From: Acidimicrobiia bacterium
GTDB taxonomy: Bacteria > Actinomycetota > Acidimicrobiia > Acidimicrobiales > Ilumatobacteraceae
NCBI GenBank assembly: GCA_030425785.1
Contig: JAUHYJ010000296.1
Coordinates: 1 to 5,399, forward strand
DNA: 5,399 bases
Reading direction: 5' to 3'
The notes under the pieces are model-generated. The model searched no databases and was not told the DNA's origin. It saw nothing but the letters and a program-made list of their open reading frames with translations. A program made the position numbers and the translations under genes. This document shows positions 1 through 5,399 of this stretch, piece after piece (position 1 is the first letter of the stretch; every line of letters begins with the position of its first letter).

Positions 1-405
1 CTGCAGCGCCAGTGCCTTCGGGATCATCTCCCCGAGCACCACGTGGAGGTACGTGATGCCGCTGAGCGCCACCACGAAGCCGACGGCGTGGGCGACGTCG
101 TGCGACAACCCGAGATCCTCGAACGGCCCGTACAGCCACGATGCGACGGCCGGCTCGCCGTACATACCGAGGCCGATGCTGGCGAGGGTGATCCCGAGCT
201 GCGCGACCGCGATGTACGCGTCCTTGCCGGCGGTGCGGTCGAACAGATCGAGGAGCCATCTGGCAGCGCGGCTGCCCTCGTCGGCGTGCGACTTCAGTCG
301 GCTCGGACGGGCCCCGACCAGTGCGAATTCGGCGGCGACGAAGATGCCGTTGACGATGACGAGCACCGCGACCACGACGATCGGCAGGACGACGCTCGTC
401 ATCAT
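1..405 (-). CDS. CNNM/CorC-family (DUF21) membrane protein, 3' part outside the window
   Basis: Only the first 135 codons are in the window; the reading frame is open to the left edge. The visible part is a DUF21 (CNNM) transmembrane domain. A hydrophobic N-terminal helix covers about residues 4-30 and contains the family-typical NGIFVAAEFALVGARPSR. AVAQLGITLASIGLG follows at about 66-80, a third hydrophobic stretch lies at about 107-123, and the GEMIPK motif is at 125-130. In this family DUF21 is normally followed by two CBS domains and a CorC/HlyC C-terminal domain, which would lie outside the window. CNNM proteins are linked to Mg2+/Co2+ export or ion homeostasis at the cytoplasmic membrane; the exact ion here is inference. 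The start is ATG at 405, which overlaps the stop of the upstream paralogue (ATGA). A strong GAGGAG Shine-Dalgarno at 414-419 (minus strand) lies 8 bases upstream. A second ATG follows immediately at 402. Tandem arrangement with the upstream gene implies one operon. Confidence 0.93.
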   Translation of the reverse strand, partial: MMTSVVLPIVVVAVLVIVNGIFVAAEFALVGARPSRLKSHADEGSRAARWLLDLFDRTAGKDAYIAVAQLGITLASIGLGMYGEPAVASWLYGPFEDLGLSHDVAHAVGFVVALSGITYLHVVLGEMIPKALALQ

Positions 406-1703
406 GCCGGTGACTCCTCGTCCTGGGGCAGATGGAAGCTGACCTGGGACACGGCCCGGCCGTCGAGCTCGTCGACCCTGATCTCGGGGTATCCGGCGCC
501 GGCCGGGATGACGTCGCCGACGCGGGGAGTTCGGCCGATGTGGTGCCACGCGAGCCCACCGATGGTGTCGACCTCGGGCAGTTCGAAGTCGAGATCGAAG
601 CGGTCCTCGAGGACGACGAGCAGCACGTCGCCGCGCACGACCACGTGCGGCCCGTCGACGACGATCGGGTCGACCTCGTCGTCGAACTCGTCCCGGACCT
701 CGCCGAAGACCTCCTCGATGGCGTCCTCGAGCGTGACCATGCCGGCGACGTCGCCGTACTCGTTGACGACGAGCGCACAGTGGGCGACGGCGTCGCGGAG
801 CGCCCGCCAGAGCGCCGGCACGGTCGCGACCTCCGGGACCTCGACGGTACCGCGGGCGAGCTCCCCGACGGTCGTGTGTTCGCCGCGCTGCACCTGGTCG
901 AACAGGTCGCGGAGCTCGACGATGCCGTCGATGACGCCGCCGTCGTGCACGACCGGGAAGCGCGTGAACGGGCCTTCCGCGAGCTCGGCGAGGGCGTCCG
1001 CAGCCGACGTGTCGGCGGCGACGGTGACGAGCCGGACCCGTGGCGTCATGACCTCGCGCGCCAGGCGGTCGTCGACGTTCAGGATGCCGGCGAGCATCTC
1101 GCGCTCGGTGGCGTCGATCAGGCCGCCCTCGGCGCTGGCGCGGTACAACCCGGCGAGCTCCTCGGGGGAGTGGACGTGGGCGTGGCCGTGCTCGACGTCG
1201 AGCTTCCACCACTTCATCAGCCGGATCGCCGAGCCGTTGAAGATCGCCACGAGGGGCGTGAACAACCACTGGCCGACCCGCATCGGTGGCATGGTCGCGA
1301 TGGCGAGCCGTTCCGGGTACCGCAGCGCCGCCGTCTTCGGCAGCAACTCGCCGAGCACCACCTGCAGGCCGGTGATCGCGATCAGCACGATCACCACCGC
1401 CGCCGTGCGTCCGCCGATGCTGCCGAGGCGGGGCTCGAGCAGCGGGGTGAGCTGGGCCTGTCCGTACGCACCGGCGACGAGACTGCTGATCGTGATGCCG
1501 ATCTGGCAGGCGGCGACGTAGTTGTCGAGCCGTTTCGGGTCGCGCATGATCGCGAGCAGGTGGGCGGCGGACCGGTTGCCGCCGTCGGCGGTCTGCTGCA
1601 CCCGCGACCGGCGGGACCCGACGGTCGCGAACTCGGCCGCGACGAACAGCGCATTGAAGGCCACCATCACCAGCACGATGAGGACCGTGATGACCGTGCT
1701 CAT
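402..1703 (-). CDS. CNNM/CorC-family protein with DUF21, CBS pair and CorC C-terminal domain
   Basis: This is a complete 433-residue protein, a normal length for the family. The DUF21 membrane domain spans about residues 1-175: helix 1 at 3-27 contains FNALFVAAEFATVGSRRSR, CQIGITISSLVAGAYG is at 66-81, a helix lies at about 100-117, and GELLPK is at 118-123. Two cytoplasmic CBS domains follow at about 215-270 and 282-337; the first starts with the typical EVMTPR and the second ends in GMVTLEDAIEEVFGEVRDEFD. A CorC/HlyC transporter-associated domain lies at about 348-425. Family knowledge suggests an inner-membrane divalent cation (Mg2+/Co2+) exporter or homeostasis factor gated by nucleotide binding to the CBS pair; the older name hemolysin is misleading. 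The frame stays open upstream to 2147, but that extension is Arg/Pro/Ser-rich and non-coding in character, and DUF21 begins right at the ATG at 1703. No clear Shine-Dalgarno is visible there. The stop overlaps the next gene by 4 bases, suggesting translational coupling of two related subunits. Confidence 0.95.
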   Translation of the reverse strand: MSTVITVLIVLVMVAFNALFVAAEFATVGSRRSRVQQTADGGNRSAAHLLAIMRDPKRLDNYVAACQIGITISSLVAGAYGQAQLTPLLEPRLGSIGGRTAAVVIVLIAITGLQVVLGELLPKTAALRYPERLAIATMPPMRVGQWLFTPLVAIFNGSAIRLMKWWKLDVEHGHAHVHSPEELAGLYRASAEGGLIDATEREMLAGILNVDDRLAREVMTPRVRLVTVAADTSAADALAELAEGPFTRFPVVHDGGVIDGIVELRDLFDQVQRGEHTTVGELARGTVEVPEVATVPALWRALRDAVAHCALVVNEYGDVAGMVTLEDAIEEVFGEVRDEFDDEVDPIVVDGPHVVVRGDVLLVVLEDRFDLDFELPEVDTIGGLAWHHIGRTPRVGDVIPAGAGYPEIRVDELDGRAVSQVSFHLPQDEESPA

Positions 1704-1975
1704 GTGTGTCGGCGCGAACGGTTCGGTGACGGCGGCACCCCACGACCGTACCCGCCGGCACGGGGCCCCACGCATGTTGCGGCTCCGCGGGTCGAGTCGG
1801 CCGCGGTGGACGCATCCGTTCGCGTCGCCGGCCGCTGGCACCCACCAGGAGGTCCGGCGCCGACCAACCGGCGACACCGACTGCCTCGGGTGTGCGAACT
1901 CAGCAGCGCGCGATTCCAGCTCCTCGCCACATCCGTGCCGGAGGGGGCTGTACCTACTCGCCGACTCGACGCCTC

Positions 1976-2009
1976 GGCACGGGCTGGGGCTGGCCAAGGC
2001 CACCGTGCC
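1976..2009. repeat. Nested inverted repeat in the intergenic region
   Basis: The outer arms GGCACGG (1976-1982) and CCGTGCC (2003-2009) enclose the inner arms TGGCC (1991-1995) and GGCCA (1998-2002). The inner right arm directly abuts the outer right arm, so the whole could fold as one GC-rich stem with an 8-base left bulge. No T-run follows on either strand, so it is not a classical intrinsic terminator. Function is unknown and it may be chance in such GC-rich DNA. Confidence 0.4.
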
Positions 2010-2056
2010 GCGTCGGTGTGGCCCGGGCCACGTCCTGGCGGTCGGCGAGCGACGCA

Positions 2057-2079
2057 TCGATATATCAAGTGACTTGACA
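2057..2079. promoter_or_regulatory. Putative MarR operator O1 upstream of the hydrolase-marR operon
   Basis: The core TCAAGT-G-ACTTGA (2065-2077, centre G2071) is a perfect 13-bp palindrome. It continues as TATCAAGTGACTTGACA (2063-2079) with one mismatched pair. Positions 2057-2077 match the operator upstream of the permease (4879-4899) at 20 of 21 bases. This size and symmetry are typical of MarR-family dimer sites. The right arm contains the -35 hexamer of the hydrolase promoter, so binding should block RNA polymerase. Because marR is downstream in the same operon, the site would give autorepression. Binding by this MarR is inferred from proximity and the duplicated site. Confidence 0.82.
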
Positions 2080-2102
2080 CTCATTCGGCCACGCGATAGG
2101 CC
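2074..2102 (+). promoter_or_regulatory. Predicted sigma70-type promoter of the hydrolase-marR operon
   Basis: A consensus -35 TTGACA lies at 2074-2079. After a 17-base spacer comes TAGGCC (2097-2102), a weak -10; the overlapping GATAGG (2095-2100) is an alternative. The -35 forms the right arm of operator O1. The geometry equals that of the permease promoter: the -35 starts 3 bases and the -10 starts 26 bases right of the palindrome centre. The predicted transcript would start near 2109 and carry a leader of roughly 55 bases. Confidence 0.6.
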
Positions 2103-2121
2103 CGTTGCCGTGTCGGCTGGG

Positions 2122-2135
2122 GGTCGGCACCGACC
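2122..2135. repeat. Short inverted repeat in the hydrolase mRNA leader
   Basis: GGTCGG and CCGACC are separated by CA. The repeat lies between the predicted transcription start and the ribosome binding site, so it could form a small hairpin in the leader. It is short and GC-rich, so chance is a real possibility. Confidence 0.3.
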
Positions 2136-2152
2136 ATGACGTGACATGACTT

Positions 2153-2159
2153 GAGGGGG
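2153..2159 (+). promoter_or_regulatory. Ribosome binding site of the DUF6351 gene, overlapping an operator-like half-site
   Basis: GAGGGGG ends 5 bases before the ATG at 2165 and fixes this start. The TGACTTGA just upstream and overlapping it (2147-2154) copies the right half of the MarR-type operator. Confidence 0.75.
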
Positions 2160-2164
2160 TCATC

Positions 2165-4339
2165 ATGAGAATCCGCACACTCGGGGCCGCGGGTGCCGCA
2201 CTCGCACTCGGCTGTTCCACCCTGCTTCCCACATCGGTGTCGGCGCGCCCCGGCGGCGGCGCCGGCGCGACCGGGCCGTTCGACGTCGCCGTCGTGTCGT
2301 CACGTGCCGACACCGTCTCGGGCGGCGACGCGTTGATCGAGGTCACGGCGCCCGGCAACTCGGGCAAGAACGTCCGAGTGCTCGTCAACGGCGACGACGT
2401 CACCTCAGCGTTCGCGCCCGGACCGGACGGCACCCTGCTCGGCCTGGTCGACGGACTCGACGAGGGCGACAACGAGATCGCCATCACCGTCGGCCCGGCC
2501 CGCCGGAGCAACCCACGGGCGAAGGCGAACGCGCCGGTCAAGGCGTCGATCGAGGTCGTGAACCATCCGGCCGTCGGCCCCGTGTTCTCCGGACCGCACA
2601 TCACCATGTACTGCACCGCGAGCGGCGCACCCTGGAACCTCGGCGCGACCGACGACGACTGTCACGTCGCGGCGCCGACGGTGTCGTACCAGTACCGCAC
2701 GACCGCGGGGTCGTTCGCACCGCTCGCCGACCCGGACGGTCCGATGCCGGACGACGTGGCGTTCACCACGACGACGACGGGCGACGAGGTGCCGTACATC
2801 GTCCGGATCGAACGCGGCACGATCAACCGCGCCGTGTACGAGACGGCGATCCTGCACGACCCGGCCAACGATGTCCCCTCACCGTGGAACGACACGGCAG
2901 CGTGGAACGACCGGCTCGTGTACACCTTCGGAGGCGCGTGCGGCATCGGGCACCACCAGGGATCGAACACCGGCGGCGTGTTGAACGACACCCTGCTCCG
3001 CCAGGGCTACGCCGTCGCCAGCGCGACGTTCAACGTGTTCGCCCAGAACTGCAACGACGTGACGTCGGCCGAGACCGCGATGATGGTGAAGGAACACTTC
3101 ATCGAGACCTACGGTGCGCCCGACTTCACGATGGGTTGGGGCGGTTCGGCCGGCACGATGCAGCAGCTGTTGATCTCGAACGCCTACCCGGGCATCCTCG
3201 ACGGCGTCGTCGGCAACATCGGCTACCCCGACGAGCGCTCGACGACGGTCACCGGCCACGAGTGTCGGTTCATCGGCAACGCGATGGGCTCGCTCGCCGG
3301 CACCGCGCTCGAGTTCAGCACGGCGCAGCAGCTCGCCGTCAACGGGTTCGCCCCGGGCTCCGGCTTCTTCTCGAGTGCGTGCGTGGGCTACCAGTTCTTC
3401 GACAACGTCGACTGGCCGGCCGTCTGCCCCAACCAGATCCCCGCGGCGGATCGCTACCACCCGGTGGACAATCCCGACGGCATCCGCTGTGCGATCGCCG
3501 ACTTCGTCTCGAACGTCTACGGCACGTATCCCGACACCGGCTTCGGGCGGCCATTCGTCCCCGACAACGTCGGCGTCCAGTACGGTCTCAACGCAGTGAA
3601 CGATGGTGTGATCTCCGTCGACCAGTTCCTCGAGCTCAACCGACGCGCCGGGGGCATCGACATCGAGGGCAACCCGACGGCCGAACGCGCCGAGGCCGAC
3701 CTGGTGGCCCTCGAGCGCGCGTACGCGACCGGACGGATCAACCAGTTCGACGGCGGACTCGCGTGGACGCCGATCATCGAGACCCGCCAGTACAACGACT
3801 TCGGCGGCGACTTCCACGACAAGCAGCGCTCGTACTCGATGCGGGCCCGCATCCTGCAGGCGAACGGTGACTCGTTCAACCACGTCAGCTGGACCGGCGC
3901 CGGGACGTTCAGCTCCGTGATGCAGGAGCGTGCGCTCGCCGACATGGATGCGTGGCTCACGGCGCGGGTTGCGCTCGCCGAGGCGCAGCCCGGCCTGGAC
4001 GACGTCGAGCTGACGCGGATGTCGAAGCCCGACATCGCCGACGGGTGCATCGATCCGGGCGACGGCACGTGGGTGTACGAACCGCTCACGCTCGATCCGA
4101 CTGCGACGTGCAACACCTTCTACCCGTACCACGAGAACCCGCGCATCGCGGCCGGCGGTCCGCAGGCGAACGACATCGTCAAGTGCCGGCTGACCGCCCC
4201 TGATCGTGACTCGTACGACGTGTCGTTCACCGACGGACAGTGGGAGCAGTTGCTCGACGTCTTCGACCGGGGTGTGTGCGACTGGGCCCAGCCCGGCGTC
4301 GGCCAAGTGCCACTCGAGGACGTGTGGATCCGGTTCTAG
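2165..4339 (+). CDS. Secreted DUF6351-family protein, putative alpha/beta-hydrolase (tannase-like)
   Basis: This 724-residue protein has a Sec signal peptide: MRIR, a hydrophobic core at about 5-20, and likely cleavage after SVSA (residue 28). Cys17 sits in a poor lipobox, so release by signal peptidase I is more likely than lipidation. Residues about 38-135 look like a beta-sandwich domain (DVAVVSSRADTVSGGDALIEV, then VLVNGDDVTSAF). The rest matches the DUF6351 family as I know it, with VPYIVRIERGTINRAVY, FGGACGIGHHQGSNTG, CNDVTSAETAMMVKEHFIE, DNVGVQYGLNAVNDGVISVDQFLELN and YATGRIN. GWGGSAG (324-330) is a GxSxG nucleophile elbow with Ser328; His551 and His573 are candidate catalytic histidines. 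The mature part has 12 cysteines, consistent with disulfides in an exported enzyme. Esterase activity outside the cell is inference from the fold class; the substrate is unknown. A GAGGGGG ribosome site precedes the ATG by 5 bases. The gene overlaps marR by 16 bases and is preceded by operator O1, so it is probably MarR-repressed. Confidence 0.9.
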   Translation: MRIRTLGAAGAALALGCSTLLPTSVSARPGGGAGATGPFDVAVVSSRADTVSGGDALIEVTAPGNSGKNVRVLVNGDDVTSAFAPGPDGTLLGLVDGLDEGDNEIAITVGPARRSNPRAKANAPVKASIEVVNHPAVGPVFSGPHITMYCTASGAPWNLGATDDDCHVAAPTVSYQYRTTAGSFAPLADPDGPMPDDVAFTTTTTGDEVPYIVRIERGTINRAVYETAILHDPANDVPSPWNDTAAWNDRLVYTFGGACGIGHHQGSNTGGVLNDTLLRQGYAVASATFNVFAQNCNDVTSAETAMMVKEHFIETYGAPDFTMGWGGSAGTMQQLLISNAYPGILDGVVGNIGYPDERSTTVTGHECRFIGNAMGSLAGTALEFSTAQQLAVNGFAPGSGFFSSACVGYQFFDNVDWPAVCPNQIPAADRYHPVDNPDGIRCAIADFVSNVYGTYPDTGFGRPFVPDNVGVQYGLNAVNDGVISVDQFLELNRRAGGIDIEGNPTAERAEADLVALERAYATGRINQFDGGLAWTPIIETRQYNDFGGDFHDKQRSYSMRARILQANGDSFNHVSWTGAGTFSSVMQERALADMDAWLTARVALAEAQPGLDDVELTRMSKPDIADGCIDPGDGTWVYEPLTLDPTATCNTFYPYHENPRIAAGGPQANDIVKCRLTAPDRDSYDVSFTDGQWEQLLDVFDRGVCDWAQPGVGQVPLEDVWIRF

Positions 4340-4797
4340 ATCCCGACCATCCGCGTACGACCTACCTGATCGGGCGGCTCGACCGGATGATTCGCCGCGC
4401 CCTGGAGGAGCGGCTCCGGCCGCACGGCGTGACGTTGTTGGGCTACACCGCCCTCACCGTGCTCGCCGTGCGGCCGGGCCTCTCCAACGCGCAGCTCGCG
4501 CGGCGCTCCTTCATGACGCCGCAAGGGATGAACCAGGCGATCATCGGGTTGGTCGATCGCGGATTGGTCTGCCGCTCACCGGACGAGACCAACCGACGTC
4601 GGCAACGGATCGAGCTCACGCCGACCGGCCAGCGCGTCGTCGCCGAGTGCACGGCCGCCGTCGAACAGTACGAGCAGGCGCTGTTGTCGATCCTCGGCGA
4701 CGATGCCCGTCAGCAGCTCAACTTCCTGCTGCGGACGGTCGTCGACGCGAACCGCCAACGGCCGTCCGCGACGCCGATGGCGCCGACGGCCGGCTGA
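4324..4797 (+). CDS. MarR-family winged-helix transcriptional regulator
   Basis: Starting at GTG 4324 the protein has 157 residues, typical for MarR. An N-terminal dimerisation helix covers about 10-32 (TYLIGRLDRMIRRALEERL). The winged helix-turn-helix covers about 39-103: helix-turn-helix around SNAQLARRSFMTPQGMNQAIIGLVDRG, then a wing with the family signature DETNRRRQRIELTPTGQ (88-103). C-terminal dimerisation helices follow at 104-141. The frame is open further upstream (GTG at 4240), but that part only shadows the hydrolase gene. GTG 4324 has GAGGA at 4316-4320, with a short 3-base gap. The gene begins 16 bases before the end of the hydrolase gene, which implies co-transcription and translational coupling. 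MarR proteins are dimeric repressors usually released by small, often aromatic, ligands. Two near-identical palindromes, before this operon and before the permease, are its likely targets; the ligand is unknown. Confidence 0.93.
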   Translation: MDPVLDPDHPRTTYLIGRLDRMIRRALEERLRPHGVTLLGYTALTVLAVRPGLSNAQLARRSFMTPQGMNQAIIGLVDRGLVCRSPDETNRRRQRIELTPTGQRVVAECTAAVEQYEQALLSILGDDARQQLNFLLRTVVDANRQRPSATPMAPTAG

Positions 4798-4873
4798 CCA
4801 CGCGCGCCCGCCGAGCACGTGGATCGGCCGCGCTCCTCACCTTCGTCGCGCCCGGGTCGCAGAACGCCCGCCG

Positions 4874-4912
4874 ACCGGTCGAAATATCAAGTGACTTGAT
4901 ATTTCGACCGGT
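4874..4912. promoter_or_regulatory. Putative MarR operator O2: perfect 39-bp palindrome upstream of the permease
   Basis: The left arm ACCGGTCGAAATATCAAGT (4874-4892), a central G (4893) and the exact reverse complement at 4894-4912 give 19 matched pairs without a mismatch. The inner part, ATATCAAGTGACTTGATAT, is the probable MarR-binding core and shares 16 identical consecutive bases with O1 (2062-2077). The right arm holds the -35 of the permease promoter. The arms extend well beyond the usual 15-25 bp MarR footprint. In RNA reading through from marR the palindrome could fold into a long hairpin, but no T-run follows, so a terminator role is uncertain. Confidence 0.88.
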
Positions 4913-4924
4913 TGTTCGTAGCGT
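4896..4924 (+). promoter_or_regulatory. Predicted promoter of the ABC permease operon
   Basis: The -35 TTGATA (4896-4901, one mismatch to consensus), a 17-base spacer and the -10 TAGCGT (4919-4924, fits TANNNT) form a plausible sigma70-type promoter. The -35 lies inside operator O2, so a bound MarR dimer should block it. The transcript would start near 4930-4932, giving a leader of under 20 bases. Confidence 0.65.
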
Positions 4925-4936
4925 GTCGTGCACCAT

Positions 4937-4945
4937 GGAGGGGGG
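4937..4945 (+). promoter_or_regulatory. Ribosome binding site deciding the permease start
   Basis: GGAGGGGGG lies just upstream of GTG 4949; the GGAGG core ends 7 bases before it. The nearby ATG at 4935 is in another frame and stops after five codons, so GTG 4949 is the permease start. Confidence 0.8.
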
Positions 4946-4948
4946 AAC

Positions 4949-5399
4949 GTGACGGGTCTGGTCTCGGCCACGGACGCGGTCGATACCGACGAGATCGACG
5001 GGTCGGCGACGGACGGCGACCGGTCGGCCACTCGGCGGTGGATCGTCCGTGCGGCGATCGTCGTCGCGCTCGTGATCGTCTTCGGGCCGATGGCGGCAGA
5101 TGCCGGCGCGGGGGTCTGGAGCGGCTCCGTCGCCCTCGGACTCGCCTATGCGCTGACGGCGATCGGCGTGTACATCACCTTCCGCATCCTCGACTTCCCG
5201 GACCTCACCGTCGACGCCAGCTTTCCGGCCGGCGCCGCGATCGCCGCCGTGCTCATCACCGATGCCGTGTCGGCCTGGTGGTCGATCCCGGGAGCATTTC
5301 TCCTCGGCGCCGGCTTCGGCGTCATCACCGGTGTGGCCCACATCGCCCTCCGGATCAACTCGTTGCTGGCGTCGATCCTGACCGTCACGGCGGCGTTCA
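4949..5399 (+). CDS. ABC importer permease, COG4120 tryptophan/tyrosine type (TrpY-like), 3' part outside the window
   Basis: The first 150 residues are present and the frame is open to the right edge. ALTAIGVYITFRILDFPDLTVDASFPAGAAIAA (about 68-100) is the hallmark of the COG4120 permeases in the BPD_transp_2 superfamily, the membrane subunit of tryptophan/tyrosine-type ABC uptake systems (TrpXYZ class). LRINSLLASILTVTAAF (134-150) fits the conserved LLAGIL region. Membrane segments are at about 31-49, 58-80, 91-105 and 112-132. Ahead of the usual family start lie an acidic, soluble stretch (residues 1-30) and one extra hydrophobic helix. The partner substrate-binding protein and ATPase should lie just to the right, outside the window. 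The substrate cannot be read from this fragment. Its promoter carries operator O2, so control by the adjacent MarR is likely. GTG was chosen for its GGAGG ribosome site. Confidence 0.88.
   Translation, partial: MTGLVSATDAVDTDEIDGSATDGDRSATRRWIVRAAIVVALVIVFGPMAADAGAGVWSGSVALGLAYALTAIGVYITFRILDFPDLTVDASFPAGAAIAAVLITDAVSAWWSIPGAFLLGAGFGVITGVAHIALRINSLLASILTVTAAF

Larger units (their letters stand above)
1704..2164. other. 461-base divergent intergenic region
   Basis: This gap separates the leftward CNNM pair from the rightward hydrolase operon. Several frames are open through it, but their translations are Arg/Pro/Ser-rich and lack domain features, so I call no gene. Its right end holds the MarR-type operator, promoter and leader listed separately. 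A possible minus-strand -10 element for the CNNM operon is TACGGT (1745-1750), but no convincing -35 lies at the right distance. I looked on the minus strand for a magnesium (M-box) or manganese leader, because the downstream genes are cation-related, and found none of the conserved blocks. A nested inverted repeat lies at 1976-2009. Confidence 0.6.

Noticed and set aside
1740..2060. Magnesium or manganese riboswitch on the minus strand before the CNNM genes
   Set aside because: A GTAGGTACAGCCCCC stretch (minus strand, around 1943-1957) loosely recalls the start of an M-box, but the other conserved blocks are missing. A covariance-model search would settle it.
43..2072. Long plus-strand open frames opposite the CNNM genes
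   Set aside because: They are Asp/Glu/Arg- or Ser/Thr-rich shadows caused by high GC at third codon positions; the minus strand encodes clear conserved domains over the same span.
1704..2147. Long N-terminal extension of the CNNM/CorC gene on the minus strand
   Set aside because: The frame is open, but the extension is Arg/Pro/Ser-rich with no domain character, and the DUF21 domain begins exactly at the ATG at 1703.
2179..2215. Lipoprotein signal around Cys17 of the DUF6351 protein
   Set aside because: The residues before Cys17 (LALG) fit a lipobox poorly, while SVSA at 25-28 is a good signal peptidase I site.
2879..4306. 475-codon minus-strand open frame opposite the hydrolase gene
   Set aside because: Its composition (Val, Arg, Asp, Glu-rich, no motifs) is that of an antisense shadow of the DUF6351 gene.
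4240..4323. Upstream GTG start for marR giving 185 residues
   Set aside because: The extra 28 residues are Arg/Pro-rich and overlap the hydrolase coding sequence by 100 bases; GTG 4324 gives the usual family length and has a nearby GAGGA.
5017..5026. CGACCGGTCG repeated from the outer arm of the permease operator (4872-4881) inside the permease gene
   Set aside because: A short GC-rich palindrome is expected often in this composition, and it lacks the TATCAAGTGACTTGATA core.

Overview
The window is very GC-rich, with actinobacterial codon use, GTG starts and TANNNT-like -10 elements. It is most likely a chromosomal segment of a high-GC actinomycete. The gene content (paired CNNM/CorC-type proteins, a secreted DUF6351 protein, a MarR regulator and a tryptophan-type ABC permease) would suit Acidimicrobiia or a related actinobacterial lineage, but the sequence alone does not fix the genus. 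No RNA genes, insertion sequences or CRISPR arrays were found.

Left part (1-1703, minus strand): two tandem CNNM/CorC-family membrane proteins. The upstream one is complete (start at 1703, stop at 402). The downstream one starts at 405 in an ATGA overlap and runs off the left edge. They form one leftward operon, possibly for divalent-cation transport or homeostasis. A 461-base gap (1704-2164) separates it from the divergent rightward genes.

Right part (2165-5399, plus strand): a secreted DUF6351 protein with an alpha/beta-hydrolase-like GxSxG motif, then a MarR-family repressor gene that starts inside the 3' end of the hydrolase gene, then the 5' part of a permease of the tryptophan/tyrosine (COG4120, TrpY-like) ABC importer class, which runs off the right edge.

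The most interesting signal is a matched pair of operators. TATCAAGTGACTTGA lies upstream of the hydrolase-marR operon (centre 2071), and the same core sits inside a perfect 39-bp palindrome upstream of the permease (centre 4893). In both, a TTGAYA -35 element begins exactly 3 bases right of the palindrome centre, and a TAG-starting -10 candidate follows 17 bases later. The inferred system is a MarR-controlled regulon in which a secreted hydrolase frees a small molecule, possibly aromatic, and an ABC importer takes it up. The MarR protein would sense it and repress both promoters, including its own. The substrate is unknown.
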